Assembly (NCBI RefSeq): GCF_024661895.1
Contig: NZ_CP102453.1
Span: forward strand, 3,038,001-3,102,000
DNA from: Fundicoccus culcitae
GTDB taxonomy: Bacteria; Bacillota; Bacilli; Lactobacillales; Aerococcaceae
Length of the DNA stretch: 64,000 bases
Reading direction: 5' to 3'
Numbering within the stretch: the stretch's first letter is position 1; each line of letters begins with the position of its first letter. Shown piece by piece: positions 1-8,383 of this stretch. The position numbers were made by a program, and so were the translations under genes. A model generated the notes under the pieces. It ran no database searches, was not told the origin of the DNA, and saw only the letters and a program-made list of their open reading frames with translations.

Positions 1-1161
1 GATTTCCGTGTGAAGGGCAGCCACACCATTAACACTATATCCAAAGTGGATAGCAATATTAGCCATATGAACCCGTTTGTTTTCATCAATAATAGCAACA
101 TCAGGACGTTTAGGGTATTTAGCTTTCATACGTGCATCGAGGTTTTTGATAATAGGAACGAGTTGAGGGACAACTTCTTCTAAGTCAGCTAAAGGCCATT
201 TTTCTAAGGCTTCAGCTAAAATGGTATGGTTGGTGAAGGCTGTCATTGATTGTACAATTTGAATAGCTTCATCAAATTCAATACCTTCAAGGCCTAACAA
301 ACGAATCATTTCTGGAATGACAAAAGCAGGGTGAGTATCATTGATTTGAATAACCGCATAGTCTGCTAGATCATGTAAGTTACTACCTTTATCTTTGGCT
401 TCGTCAATAATAAGTTGGGCACCATTGGATACCATAAAGTATTGTTGATAAATACGTAATAATTCCCCCGCATGATCAGAGTCATCAGGATACAAGAATA
501 AAGTCAAGTTTTCCTTGATATTGGTCTTGTCAAAATTAATTCCATCTTCAATAATATCTGGGGTCACAGAATCCAAGTCGAATAGACGTAAGCGATTTTT
601 GGTTTCTTGCTTATATCCAATAACATCAATTTCATAAAGGGTTGATTCGAGTGAAAACTTATTAAATGGAACGGTATAACGACGACGACTTTTAACTAAC
701 CAGTTTTTCCCTTCTAACCATGGGTCTGGTAGAGAGGTCTGTTGATTGTCTACAAAGTGTTGTTTAAATAAACCAAAGTGATAATTTAAGCCAATCCCAT
801 CACCGTTAATACCTAGTGAAGCGATTGAGTCCACAAAACAGGCTGCTAAACGACCAAGTCCACCATTACCTAGGGAAGGTTCGAACTCAGCTTGTTCAAT
901 ATCCATTAAATTTTTTCCTTGGGCGATTAATTCATCATTCACTTGATCATAAATGCCTAAATTAAGCAAATTATTGGATAATAATTTACCAATTAAAAAC
1001 TCGGCTGAAAAATAATATAGTTTCTTTTTAGTTTGATTGTTTGGAATTTCTTGCGATTGGTCTTTAATTAATTCAATTAAAACATTGTATAATTCCTGTT
1101 CACTACAATCACGAATGGGCTTATCATAAGCCTCCGTAACATATTGTTCTAATAAACTCAT
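1..1161 (-). CDS. malP: Glycogen/maltodextrin phosphorylase, 3' part cut by window edge
   Basis: The first 387 codons of a GT35 alpha-glucan phosphorylase are present; the gene runs off the left edge. It releases glucose-1-phosphate from alpha-1,4-glucans in the cytoplasm. The translation starts [18 protein letters not shown] and contains family signatures [29 protein letters not shown] and [14 protein letters not shown]. The PLP-lysine region lies outside the window. The start at 1161 has GGAG seven bases upstream. It lies about 150 bp downstream of malQ on the same strand, the malQ-malP pair known in streptococci. A second phosphorylase (14122-16539) belongs to the glycogen operon, so this copy probably serves imported maltodextrins. 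The assignment to MalP rather than GlgP rests on its neighbours. Confidence 0.93.
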   Translation of the reverse strand, partial: MSLLEQYVTEAYDKPIRDCSEQELYNVLIELIKDQSQEIPNNQTKKKLYYFSAEFLIGKLLSNNLLNLGIYDQVNDELIAQGKNLMDIEQAEFEPSLGNGGLGRLAACFVDSIASLGINGDGIGLNYHFGLFKQHFVDNQQTSLPDPWLEGKNWLVKSRRRYTVPFNKFSLESTLYEIDVIGYKQETKNRLRLFDLDSVTPDIIEDGINFDKTNIKENLTLFLYPDDSDHAGELLRIYQQYFMVSNGAQLIIDEAKDKGSNLHDLADYAVIQINDTHPAFVIPEMIRLLGLEGIEFDEAIQIVQSMTAFTNHTILAEALEKWPLADLEEVVPQLVPIIKNLDARMKAKYPKRPDVAIIDENKRVHMANIAIHFGYSVNGVAALHTEI

Positions 1162-1315
1162 AAAATCTCCTTTTAAAACTTTAAATGATATGCTTGCCAT
1201 AGAGTCTAACAGTTTCGCAACTGCCGGTATTAGTGTAGCTTAAAAAATTTATTCAAGCAAATAAGTTCATTTAATCCTAAATAAATATCTGCTTATTTTA
1301 GCCAATTTTTTAAGT

Positions 1316-2932
1316 TCAAATGCTTGATGAATCAACATTTGAATGAAACGCTTCACTATTTGTAACATCTTTTGAATCTTTAGTGTTTTCTTTAGCCTCT
1401 TGAATTTTTTCTTCTTCTTTTTTTAATTTTAAGAGGGGATCATTTGCTGGATTGAAACGGAAATAGGTGCGTGTTATTTTAGTTAATTCTTTAGCCACCT
1501 TAGGGTCTAATTTTTTTCCTTTCAATCGCCACTGCCAATTTTGCCCGATCGTTGAGGGTGTATTCATCCGCGCAGAATTATCTAATCCAAGTAAATCTTG
1601 CATCGTATAAATAACAGTGTTGGATACACTCGCAGCTAAGGTGCGGTTTAAGGCTGAAGAAATAGATTCTTTTGATTTGCGATGCGTATACTGATTAGCT
1701 TGTTTAATAATTTGTGGTTCAGCTGTATCTTTAATCCAACCCTCGGCTGTTTCATTATCGTGGGTTCCCACATAAGCGATGGTGTTAGGTAAATAGTTAT
1801 GAGGCAAATCAATACTATCTTCATTTGTAAAACCGAATTGCAAAATTTTCATACCTGGGAAGCCGGTCGCATCACGCATATCGATGACTTCTTGCGTCAT
1901 AAAACCTAAATCTTCTGCAATAATATTAAGTTCGCCCAACTCTTTGTAAATCGCATTGAATAATTCAATACCAGGTCCTTTTTTCCAACGACCGTTTTGA
2001 GCCGTTTTTTCACCAAAGGGAACTTCCCAATAGGATTCAAAACCACGGAAATGATCAATACGTACGACATCGTATAGTTTGAAACTTTCTTTTAGACGTT
2101 GGATCCACCATTGATAACCATTGTTACGCATATATTCCCAGTCATAGATTGGGTTGCCCCAGTATTGTCCATCTTCAGAAAAGTAATCTGGTGGCGTTCC
2201 AGAGACGACGGTCGGATTATGATCCTCATCAACTTTAAATAATTGAGGATCTGACCACATTTCAACGCTATCACGTGACACGTATATCGGAATATCACCA
2301 ATAATTTGAATGTGCTTATTATTGGCATAATTTTTAAGCAATTGCCATTGAGAGAAAAAGAAATATTGGGTCACTTGATGATAGATAATGTCATCAGACA
2401 GTTTTGCTCGGTATTCTGATAAGGCACTTTCTTCACGCATACGAATCGGTTCATCCCAGTTGTACCAAGGTTCATTATCAAAAGATTCTTTAATGGCCAT
2501 GTATTCAGCAAAAGGTACTAACCATGTTTGATTCTCGTTCACAAAATGGTGATAATCACCTAATTGATTTCGTTTCAAAAAATTTTTTACAGCTAATTCA
2601 AGCACGGGACGTTTCGTTTTAAAGAGTTGCCCATAATTAACTTGATGTGGTTTTTTACCAAAATCCACATCTTTATAATCTGAATGTTTTAATAACCCTT
2701 CTTCGGTTAATAATTCAAAATCAATGAAATACGTATTACCAGCAAATGCAGAAAAGGATTGATAGGGAGAATCACCATAACTCGTTGTACCTAAGGGCAA
2801 AATTTGCCAGTAAGATTGACCAGTTTCAACTAAAAAATCAACAAATTGATAAGCAGATTTACCAAATGATCCAATACCAAAATCACCGGGTAACGATGAA
2901 ATATGTAATAAAACACCACTAGATCGTGTCAT
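1316..2932 (-). CDS. malQ: 4-alpha-glucanotransferase (amylomaltase)
   Basis: This GH77 enzyme of 538 residues moves maltosyl and longer glucan units between maltodextrins, making substrates for the phosphorylase encoded just downstream. The catalytic motifs are complete: RIDHFRG at 291-297 with nucleophile Asp293, AEDLG at 339-343 with acid/base Glu340, and HDNE at about 391-394. The N-terminus MTRSSGVLLHISSLPG is typical. The last 30 or so residues are a charged Glu/Lys/Ser-rich tail beyond the usual end of the family, probably disordered. The start at 2932 has AAAGGAG upstream. The promoter on this strand overlaps a MalR-type operator at 2989-3002, and malR is divergent. Confidence 0.96.
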   Translation of the reverse strand: MTRSSGVLLHISSLPGDFGIGSFGKSAYQFVDFLVETGQSYWQILPLGTTSYGDSPYQSFSAFAGNTYFIDFELLTEEGLLKHSDYKDVDFGKKPHQVNYGQLFKTKRPVLELAVKNFLKRNQLGDYHHFVNENQTWLVPFAEYMAIKESFDNEPWYNWDEPIRMREESALSEYRAKLSDDIIYHQVTQYFFFSQWQLLKNYANNKHIQIIGDIPIYVSRDSVEMWSDPQLFKVDEDHNPTVVSGTPPDYFSEDGQYWGNPIYDWEYMRNNGYQWWIQRLKESFKLYDVVRIDHFRGFESYWEVPFGEKTAQNGRWKKGPGIELFNAIYKELGELNIIAEDLGFMTQEVIDMRDATGFPGMKILQFGFTNEDSIDLPHNYLPNTIAYVGTHDNETAEGWIKDTAEPQIIKQANQYTHRKSKESISSALNRTLAASVSNTVIYTMQDLLGLDNSARMNTPSTIGQNWQWRLKGKKLDPKVAKELTKITRTYFRFNPANDPLLKLKKEEEKIQEAKENTKDSKDVTNSEAFHSNVDSSSI

Positions 2933-2965
2933 AACTTGAGCTCCTTTACGGGATAATATAACTCT

Positions 2966-3002
2966 ATTATATACTATTTATTAAATTCCGCAAACGATTT
3001 CG
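2966..3002 (-). promoter_or_regulatory. malQ-malP promoter with overlapping MalR-type operator
   Basis: On the minus strand a TATAAT box (2966-2971) lies 17 bp from a weak -35 hexamer TTTGCG (2989-2994). The -35 lies inside CGCAAACGATTTCG (2989-3002), which differs at two positions from the streptococcal MalR operator CGCAAACGTTTGCG as I recall it. Binding there would block RNA polymerase, so repression by the divergent malR product is inferred. Confidence 0.6.
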
Positions 3003-3053
3003 TTGAAAAAGCTAGAAAGATTTGATATTGTAATAAAGTTAAGATAACAACAA

Positions 3054-3068
3054 TTGCAACCGCTAGCA
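3054..3068. promoter_or_regulatory. cre box (CcpA site) between malQ and malR
   Basis: TTGCAACCGCTAGCA matches every fixed position of the catabolite-responsive element consensus WTGNAANCGNWNNCW. It lies upstream of the malQ promoter and about 145 bp before malR. It could bind CcpA or another LacI-family protein such as MalR. Confidence 0.6.
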
Positions 3069-3212
3069 AAATCGCGTATAATCTTACATACGATTGAGCC
3101 ACTTGTCAATGGTTATGCGATATTTGTTTTAAAATTTATGTAAATAAAGTATAATTAACAAATTAAATTAGGTTGAAAATGTTTAAATTTTTTATAGACT
3201 GGAATGAAGCAA

Positions 3213-4211
3213 ATGGCTGTTACAATTAAGGATGTCGCAAGAAAAGCAGGGGTAGCCCCTTCAACGGTTACGCGGGTTATTCATGATAGCCCGATTATTT
3301 CACAAAAAACGAAAGAAAAAGTTCGGGAAGTCATGAAAGAAATGAATTATTACCCGAATCTTAATGCGCGTAGTCTAGCGAGCAAAAAGACATCGGTTAT
3401 TGGATTGGTTTTCCCAGATGCAACGGATGCTTTTTATCAAAATCCATTTTTTCCAACGGTGATGCGTGGATTAAATGAAGCAGGAGCCAAATCAAAGTAT
3501 TCATTACTATTGACAACCGGAAATGATTTAGAAAGTCGTTTCAGTAGTGTTCAACGAATGGTTCATGGTCGTCAAGTGGATGGTTTGATCTTTTTGTACG
3601 CACGCCAAAATGATCCCATTTTAGAATTTGTCCATCAGCAACATTTTCCAATGGTGGTTATTGGACAACCATCGATTGAAAATATTCCATTTGTCAACAA
3701 TCGCAATCAGCAAATGGCTAAAGATGCGACCAATTATTTATTGGATAAAGGGGCGATTAAAATAGGCTTTATTGGTGGTGATCCCGAACAACAATTTATT
3801 AATGATCGTTTAAAGGGATTCAAAGAAGCCTTAGAAGACAAGCACATTACCTACGATGACAGCTGGGTATTTAATGATTTAAGTTTCTTACCAGAAGTGG
3901 GTTATGACTTAGCTCAATATATAGCGCGTGAGCAAAGCTTTGATGCTTTTGTCGTCGCTGACCAATATGTGGCTACTGGCTTTAAAGAAGGCTGGAAATC
4001 TGTTTCAGATTCAGTTGTACCCGTCATAACTTTTCATGCATTCCAATCCAATGAGAGTCCTTTCTTAAGAATGGACCCTTATGTAAATATCAATGCCCAT
4101 GAGTTAGGTAAAGGTGCATTAGACATGTTGCTTGAAGTCATTGAAGCCGAGGATAAGTCTGAAGAACATGTTTTTCAAAAGTATGTGGACCATGAGATAG
4201 TTGAATTATAA
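3213..4211 (+). CDS. malR: LacI-family maltose/maltodextrin repressor MalR
   Basis: A 332-residue LacI/GalR repressor. The N-terminal helix-turn-helix reads VTIKDVARKAGVAPSTVTRV, followed by the hinge NARSLASKKTSVIGLVFP and a periplasmic-binding-like sensor domain. The motif order and the NYYPNLNARSLAS segment closely resemble streptococcal MalR. An in-frame ATG at 3204 is possible, but the ATG at 3213 gives the usual family start and better spacing from TGGAA. It is divergent from malQ-malP, and two LacI-type operators lie between them. It probably represses those genes until maltose or maltodextrin is present. Confidence 0.9.
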   Translation: MAVTIKDVARKAGVAPSTVTRVIHDSPIISQKTKEKVREVMKEMNYYPNLNARSLASKKTSVIGLVFPDATDAFYQNPFFPTVMRGLNEAGAKSKYSLLLTTGNDLESRFSSVQRMVHGRQVDGLIFLYARQNDPILEFVHQQHFPMVVIGQPSIENIPFVNNRNQQMAKDATNYLLDKGAIKIGFIGGDPEQQFINDRLKGFKEALEDKHITYDDSWVFNDLSFLPEVGYDLAQYIAREQSFDAFVVADQYVATGFKEGWKSVSDSVVPVITFHAFQSNESPFLRMDPYVNINAHELGKGALDMLLEVIEAEDKSEEHVFQKYVDHEIVEL

Positions 4212-4239
4212 ACATAAGGCTATTGGTCCAAAATAATTA

Positions 4240-4286
4240 AAAACCGTAAGAATCTTATTAGTTCCAAAGATTCTTACGGTTTTTTG
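4240..4286. terminator. Bidirectional terminator between malR and popT
   Basis: AAACCGTAAGAATCTT (4241-4256) pairs with AGATTCTTACGGTTT around a short loop. T-runs follow the stem on both strands, so it can stop transcription from malR and from the converging DUF368 gene. Confidence 0.88.
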
Positions 4287-4288
4287 AA

Positions 4289-5131
4289 TTATTTGTATTG
4301 TTCTTCTAAACGTGCCATCCACCAACCCAGTGCAGTACCCAAAACAAGCATGACAACACACCATAAGTATTGGACCCAACCAAAACCAGTGTAATCAAGC
4401 GGAATAATCATAATCGTTGAAGCAATGACAATTCCGAAAATGAAGTGGAAAAAGGATGCATAATAGTGTTCAAATATATATTCAACTAATTTAGAAAAAA
4501 GAATAATCGTTAATAAACCACCAATGGCGATTGGAATAATGACAGAAAAGTCTAGGCGACTAAAACCATCGGCCATCGGTTGATATAAACCAAAAATAAC
4601 AATGAAATTTGATGGGCTTAAGCCAGGCACTAAAACACCTAAAGCAATTAAAAAACCACACAATATCCAAGACCAAAAGTTGATAGGCAGTTGGCCACCG
4701 ATTGATTGGTTAGAAAAGTAAATTAATGCAATTCCCAATACTAATGAAACGCCAGTGATAACATAATCTTTTTGGCTACGACCTTCTTTACCGGCTTCTT
4801 TCCAGAGGGAAGGTATCATCCCGACGATACAACCCACAAAAAACCACAATACAATTGTTTCGTAATTTTCTAATACGTAGCTTATTCCAAAGGATAAAAT
4901 GACAATACTGACGATAGCGCCTAATCCAACAGGAATAAAAAAGATAACATTTTCTTTAAAGTTTTTCGTTATATTAGCTAAAAAGCGGATGATACGTTCA
5001 TATAAACCGAAGATAGCAGCTAATGCTCCCCCACTCACTCCCGGAATGATAAAACCTGAACCGATGAACATTCCTTTAATAAAGCGGAGTAACCAACTTT
5101 GATTTGAGTTGTTGCTTGTTTCATTTGCCAT
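4289..5131 (-). CDS. popT: DUF368 membrane protein, PopT-type polyprenyl-phosphate transporter
   Basis: An integral membrane protein of 280 residues. It shows the internal duplication typical of DUF368: GFIIPGVSGGALAAIFGLYE near the N-terminus and GVLVPGLSPSNFIVIFGLYQ in the second half, with about eight hydrophobic segments. DUF368 proteins (PopT) have been reported to return undecaprenyl phosphate across the membrane for reuse in wall synthesis; the role here is inferred from the family. The longest frame starts at 5152, but GGAGG lies just upstream of the ATG at 5131, making that the likely start. UppP (51697-52536) acts on the same lipid carrier. Confidence 0.85.
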   Translation of the reverse strand: MANETSNNSNQSWLLRFIKGMFIGSGFIIPGVSGGALAAIFGLYERIIRFLANITKNFKENVIFFIPVGLGAIVSIVILSFGISYVLENYETIVLWFFVGCIVGMIPSLWKEAGKEGRSQKDYVITGVSLVLGIALIYFSNQSIGGQLPINFWSWILCGFLIALGVLVPGLSPSNFIVIFGLYQPMADGFSRLDFSVIIPIAIGGLLTIILFSKLVEYIFEHYYASFFHFIFGIVIASTIMIIPLDYTGFGWVQYLWCVVMLVLGTALGWWMARLEEQYK

Positions 5132-5248
5132 AGTAACCTCCATATATTTCATAAAATAAAATAATTATTGCTAGTTAGTAGTTTAGCGATATTTATTCGA
5201 TATATCAATTGTCTTTTACTTTGAAACAAAAAAAATCAGTCGTTAGAC

Positions 5249-5278
5249 TTAGAAAAATACCTAAGCATGGGCTATAAT
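5249..5278 (+). promoter_or_regulatory. Putative promoter of the glutaredoxin-like gene
   Basis: TTAGAA (5249-5254) and TATAAT (5273-5278) are separated by 18 bp, about 30 bp before the start codon. The -35 is weak and the -10 is perfect. Confidence 0.5.
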
Positions 5279-5307
5279 AGTTTATAAACCATATAGGAGG
5301 TAGAAAG

Positions 5308-5568
5308 ATGTCAGGAAAAATACTGTATTTTAGTAGTGTATGTCCCGATACACCGGCTTTTGTAGCCGAATTAGAACGATTAAATATAGCGTATACGGCT
5401 GTCAATATAACAGAGTCTATGCCCAATTTGAAGCAATTTTTAGCTTTAAGAGATACACGACCAGAATTTGATGTTAAAAAAGAACACAATCAGGTGGGTG
5501 TACCTGTCTTAAAATTGGAAAATGATGCTCTGATTTTTGATGTGTCTGAACTAGAAAGCCAGGCGTAG
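5308..5568 (+). CDS. Glutaredoxin-related small thioredoxin-fold protein
   Basis: A small protein of 86 residues with a thioredoxin-type start, KILYFSSVCPDTPAFVAELE. A single Cys sits in a CPDT motif where a dithiol CxxC would be in classical glutaredoxins. The C-terminal half has GVPVLKLEND, containing the cis-proline typical of the fold. It resembles the glutaredoxin-related proteins (COG4545) of streptococci. A monothiol redox or thiol-sensing role is inferred; no substrate is evident. AGGAGG is well placed before the ATG, and an unknown exported protein starts 4 bp after its stop. Confidence 0.8.
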   Translation: MSGKILYFSSVCPDTPAFVAELERLNIAYTAVNITESMPNLKQFLALRDTRPEFDVKKEHNQVGVPVLKLENDALIFDVSELESQA

Positions 5569-5572
5569 CACA

Positions 5573-6991
5573 TTGGCTAGCAAAAAGTTTCGTTATTTAG
5601 TGATAATCGTTATGTTATGTCGATTTAATTTTAGTGGATATAATGGGGTTTCTGTTCAAGCCCAGTCAGAACTTTCAAAGCTAGAGCCTGTTTTAAGTGA
5701 ATTAGCTCTTAATAATAAGGAAGCAAAAGACGAGATTAATGATTGGATTTCACTGGTTCATGAGGCTCAGTTACAAGATGATCATTCGATAGATAGTTGG
5801 GCTAAGCGTTTCGGTGATGAGACATGGACTGAAACAGAATTAAGCACGGAAATCACTTCCTACAGCCGTTTATATGAAACGGAATCACAGTTAACAAGCC
5901 TTACGAATTATCCAGCTGAAATCGAATTATTGTTTTATAACAATCAGCTTTTTTATATGGGTTTAAATTATTTAACGGCTTATATTCCGCTTGAGTATAC
6001 GAGTGATGCTGAGTTAGTTCAATCGATTAATCAATTGGATGCATTAGCAGATGCTCCCGTTCATGTAAAAGCAATAAGTTATGTTAGAGATCCGATTTTT
6101 GGTGACAGCTTGTATTGGTCAATTCCTGTCACCACTGAAAATCAATCAAATGTAACTTTTGACATTTTGCAACAACAAAATCTAGAACTTAATGTAATTT
6201 CGAATTTAGAAGGCGAGTTAGGTAATTTTACACAAAACTTGCTCGTCGAATTAACTCATCAAGGCTTATTATCAATCGATAGTCAATTTCAAATAGAGGG
6301 ATCTCAAAGTGAATCGCCTGTTGAAAGTGAAACAGATAATGAGATAACTTTGTCTGAGCCAACTAATTGGGAGACCTTTTTGTATCGTAATTTAAAAGAG
6401 CTAACTGTCCCTCAAGAACAATTTGTCGAAGGAGAACAACTAAAAGAGCCTTTTAATGAAATGCAACAACTTATATTTGATGAGAGTCAGGCTGAGATAA
6501 GCCAAGAAGAGACAAACGATGATTTATCTCTACCTAATGATATTTTAGCTGAGTTGAATGCAACAACTTTAATTTCGCGACAAGTTATTATTGATTTATT
6601 CGGTCAACCTTCAGTTACCACCAATTATGAAGCCAGTGAGTTTCTAACTTATTATGGGGTTGACGGGGAGGAACTAATTGTCCTTGAAATGCATTTATAT
6701 CAGGATCAGTTAAATGGTTTTATTTATTTAAACAAAGATGCAACGTTATATCAGCCTTTTGCTTTAACCGAGAAGGAAATAGACAATTTAGCTGAATTGG
6801 ATAGTTTGACCCTTGAAGAATTGACAAAAGCCTTAGGTGAACCACACAGCATGGCTTACCAAATGCCGAATGATTATTTATATAGTTGGATTTCAATGAC
6901 AGAAGCAGGTAACAATGTTATCAAGGCGCATCTTGTCAATGATGAAATAATTGAATTAAATTATCAAACAATAACCATAGAAAATGAATAG
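5573..6991 (+). CDS. Exported protein of unknown function
   Basis: I do not recognise this 472-residue protein. It begins at TTG 5573, four bases after the preceding stop, with only a weak ribosome site, so translation may be coupled. Residues 3-30 look like a signal peptide (Lys-Lys-Phe-Arg, a hydrophobic core, then VQAQS). A long acidic middle follows. The C-terminus holds two short units, LISRQVIIDLFGQPSVTTNY and LTLEELTKALGEPHSMAYQM, each a helix plus GxP followed by predicted strands. This resembles tandem SmpA/BLIP-like domains, by eye only. The next gene, cdd, overlaps its end. Confidence 0.7.
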   Translation: MASKKFRYLVIIVMLCRFNFSGYNGVSVQAQSELSKLEPVLSELALNNKEAKDEINDWISLVHEAQLQDDHSIDSWAKRFGDETWTETELSTEITSYSRLYETESQLTSLTNYPAEIELLFYNNQLFYMGLNYLTAYIPLEYTSDAELVQSINQLDALADAPVHVKAISYVRDPIFGDSLYWSIPVTTENQSNVTFDILQQQNLELNVISNLEGELGNFTQNLLVELTHQGLLSIDSQFQIEGSQSESPVESETDNEITLSEPTNWETFLYRNLKELTVPQEQFVEGEQLKEPFNEMQQLIFDESQAEISQEETNDDLSLPNDILAELNATTLISRQVIIDLFGQPSVTTNYEASEFLTYYGVDGEELIVLEMHLYQDQLNGFIYLNKDATLYQPFALTEKEIDNLAELDSLTLEELTKALGEPHSMAYQMPNDYLYSWISMTEAGNNVIKAHLVNDEIIELNYQTITIENE

Positions 6992-7004
6992 TAAGGGGAA
7001 AGTT

Positions 7005-7412
7005 ATGGAGAATAGTGAAATTAAAAAATTAATTGAGGAAGCGCATAAAGTTAAGGAACATTCTTATAGTCCATATTCACATTTTAGAGTGGGGGCAGCT
7101 ATAAAAATGGATGATGATCAGGTGTTTACAGGAGCGAATATTGAGAATGTCTCATTTGGAGCAACAAATTGTGCTGAACGAAGCGCCATCTTTACCGCTT
7201 TATCGGCTGGATACAAACCGAAATCCATTAATGCCATTGCAGTAGCAGGAGACACAAAGGATTTTTTACCGCCTTGTAGCATTTGTCGGCAAGTAATGGT
7301 TGAATTTTGTGATCCAGAGACCCCAGTTTACTTAACACGCGAAGATGAGAGTATTTTGACAACTTCGGTTAGGGAACTTGTCCCTTTTGCATTTGAAACC
7401 ATGGATATGTAA
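7005..7412 (+). CDS. cdd: Cytidine deaminase
   Basis: A zinc-dependent (deoxy)cytidine deaminase of 135 residues for pyrimidine salvage in the cytoplasm. The conserved SPYSHFRVGAA start, the catalytic NCAERSAI motif (Cys ligand and proton-shuttling Glu) and PPCSICRQ (two further Cys ligands) are all present, marking the small tetrameric three-Cys type. The frame is open from 6984, but AAGGGG lies just before the ATG at 7005. It slightly overlaps the preceding unknown gene. Confidence 0.95.
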   Translation: MENSEIKKLIEEAHKVKEHSYSPYSHFRVGAAIKMDDDQVFTGANIENVSFGATNCAERSAIFTALSAGYKPKSINAIAVAGDTKDFLPPCSICRQVMVEFCDPETPVYLTREDESILTTSVRELVPFAFETMDM

Positions 7413-7432
7413 TTGTCGGTGATTTAGATTAA

Positions 7433-7461
7433 TTGTTATTATTGTAGGGCTTTGATATATT
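7433..7461 (+). promoter_or_regulatory. Promoter of the glyoxalase-family gene
   Basis: TTGTTA (7433-7438) and TATATT (7456-7461) are 17 bp apart, about 29 bp before the start codon at 7490. Confidence 0.65.
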
Positions 7462-7489
7462 AGAGTTAGTCAATTTAAGGAGGATTATA

Positions 7490-7870
7490 ATGGTACAAAA
7501 AATATTACATGCTTGTTATCGTGTTCAAGATTTGGAAGCGTCAATGAAATTTTATACGGAGTTATTTGATTTTTCAGTAAGTCGTGAAAGAAAATTCCCC
7601 GAACACAATTTTGATTTAGTCTATTTGACTGTTCCTGGTAGTGATTTTGAATTAGAGTTAACTTATAACTATGGTGCCGGTCCTTATACAATCGGTGATG
7701 GCTTTAGCCATTTAGCCATTGCGGTTGATGATTTAGAAGAAATGCATGAAAAATGTGTGGCTGCGGGCTATGAAACGACTGATTTAAAAGGATTGCCTGG
7801 CAATCCACCCACTTATTTCTTTGTATCAGATCCTGATGGTTACCGTTTAGAAGTGATGTTAGAAAAGTAA
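7490..7870 (+). CDS. gloA: Lactoylglutathione lyase / VOC-family glyoxalase I
   Basis: A 126-residue vicinal-oxygen-chelate protein made of two beta-alpha-beta modules. Putative metal ligands are His8 (ILHACYRVQDLEASMKFY), a Glu in DFELELTYNYG, His in GFSHLAIAVDD and Glu in DPDGYRLEVM. The sequence fits glyoxalase I, which isomerises the methylglyoxal hemithioacetal. Some close VOC relatives have other substrates, so the exact reaction is inferred. TAAGGAGG lies seven bases before the ATG. The gene is monocistronic, ending just before the promoter of the structured RNA. Confidence 0.88.
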   Translation: MVQKILHACYRVQDLEASMKFYTELFDFSVSRERKFPEHNFDLVYLTVPGSDFELELTYNYGAGPYTIGDGFSHLAIAVDDLEEMHEKCVAAGYETTDLKGLPGNPPTYFFVSDPDGYRLEVMLEK

Positions 7871-7879
7871 AAAATCTAC

Positions 7880-7908
7880 TTGTTAAGTAGCCATTACTAT
7901 GCTAAAAT
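7880..7908 (+). promoter_or_regulatory. Strong extended -10 promoter of the 7915-8113 RNA
   Basis: TTGTTA (7880-7885) is followed after exactly 17 bp by TAAAAT (7903-7908), with TGC directly before the -10. The predicted start is near 7915. Confidence 0.75.
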
Positions 7909-7914
7909 AGCCTT

Positions 7915-8113
7915 TGCGATGAGTCGAATAAGCAATCTGATCGATTGCAAAGACAGGGTATCGTGGGAAACCAAGCTAGGATAGCTGATACAAAAATAAT
8001 CTGCTGTGAACATTTTATTTTAGTCATTCTTAAATGGCTCTGTCGTTCGAAAAGTAAGCATTTACTTTTGACCTATCAAAAACATTTCGATGTTTTTGAT
8101 AGGTTTTTTGTTT
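7915..8113 (+). ncRNA. Candidate structured small RNA, about 200 nt, family unknown
   Basis: A transcript from the 7880-7908 promoter would end at the 8071-8115 terminator and contains no credible ORF. It folds by eye into well-defined parts. CTTTGC/GCAAAG can enclose, or compete with, the hairpin GCAATCTGATCGATTGC. A compact three-way junction at 7958-7991 has closing stem GTATC/GATAC, a TGG-GAAA-CCA hairpin and an AGCTA-GGA-TAGCT hairpin. An AAAAGTAA/TTACTTTT hairpin (8050-8069) precedes the terminator. I could not match it to tmRNA, RNase P, SRP RNA or a known riboswitch. It could be 6S RNA, a trans-acting sRNA or a long leader for glgB, which starts 260 bp past the terminator. Confidence 0.6.
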
Positions 8114-8115
8114 TA
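8071..8115 (+). terminator. Strong terminator of the structured RNA
   Basis: ACCTATCAAAAACAT pairs perfectly over 15 bp with ATGTTTTTGATAGGT across a TTCG tetraloop (8086-8089), followed by a T-run. Confidence 0.93.
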
Positions 8116-8330
8116 TTTAGTTTTATTTTTCTAAAAATTTGATATGATACTATTAAGAAAATAAATAAGAATTCTATGAAAATTCAATAAAATTATCATT
8201 AGATTTCGAATGATTTCATCTTTTGGCTGAAGGATATTATTTAGTAATTCAATTAAACTATGCTAATATTTAAATTAAAGATAGTTAAATTTAGAATAAG
8301 CAATATTCTTTAATGAAAATGAGATATTCA

Positions 8331-8359
8331 TTTACAAAAAGCGTTTTCAATATTATAAT
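8331..8359 (+). promoter_or_regulatory. glg operon promoter with cre box in the spacer
   Basis: TTTACA (8331-8336) and TATAAT (8354-8359) are 17 bp apart. AAAAAGCGTTTTCAA (8336-8350) fills the spacer; on the other strand it matches the cre consensus except for one base. CcpA or MalR bound there would block transcription, so carbon-source control of glycogen synthesis is inferred. Between the RNA terminator (8115) and this promoter I see only AT-rich DNA. Confidence 0.72.
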
Positions 8360-8383
8360 GATAATGACGAAAGGATGTTGAGT

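Noticed and set aside
7485-7691. Minus-strand frame opposite the glyoxalase gene
   Set aside because: Antisense shadow of a well-supported gene with no start signals.
7909-7991. Cyclic-di-GMP (GEMM) riboswitch likeness: GCAAAG, GGG and GGATAGC in the same order
   Set aside because: The essential 5' GGCAAACC segment and tetraloop/receptor pairing are missing, and the helices differ. The resemblance is superficial.
7945-8142. A 65-residue frame inside the structured RNA
   Set aside because: It crosses the three-way junction and the terminator and has no ribosome site. The RNA structure explains the region better.
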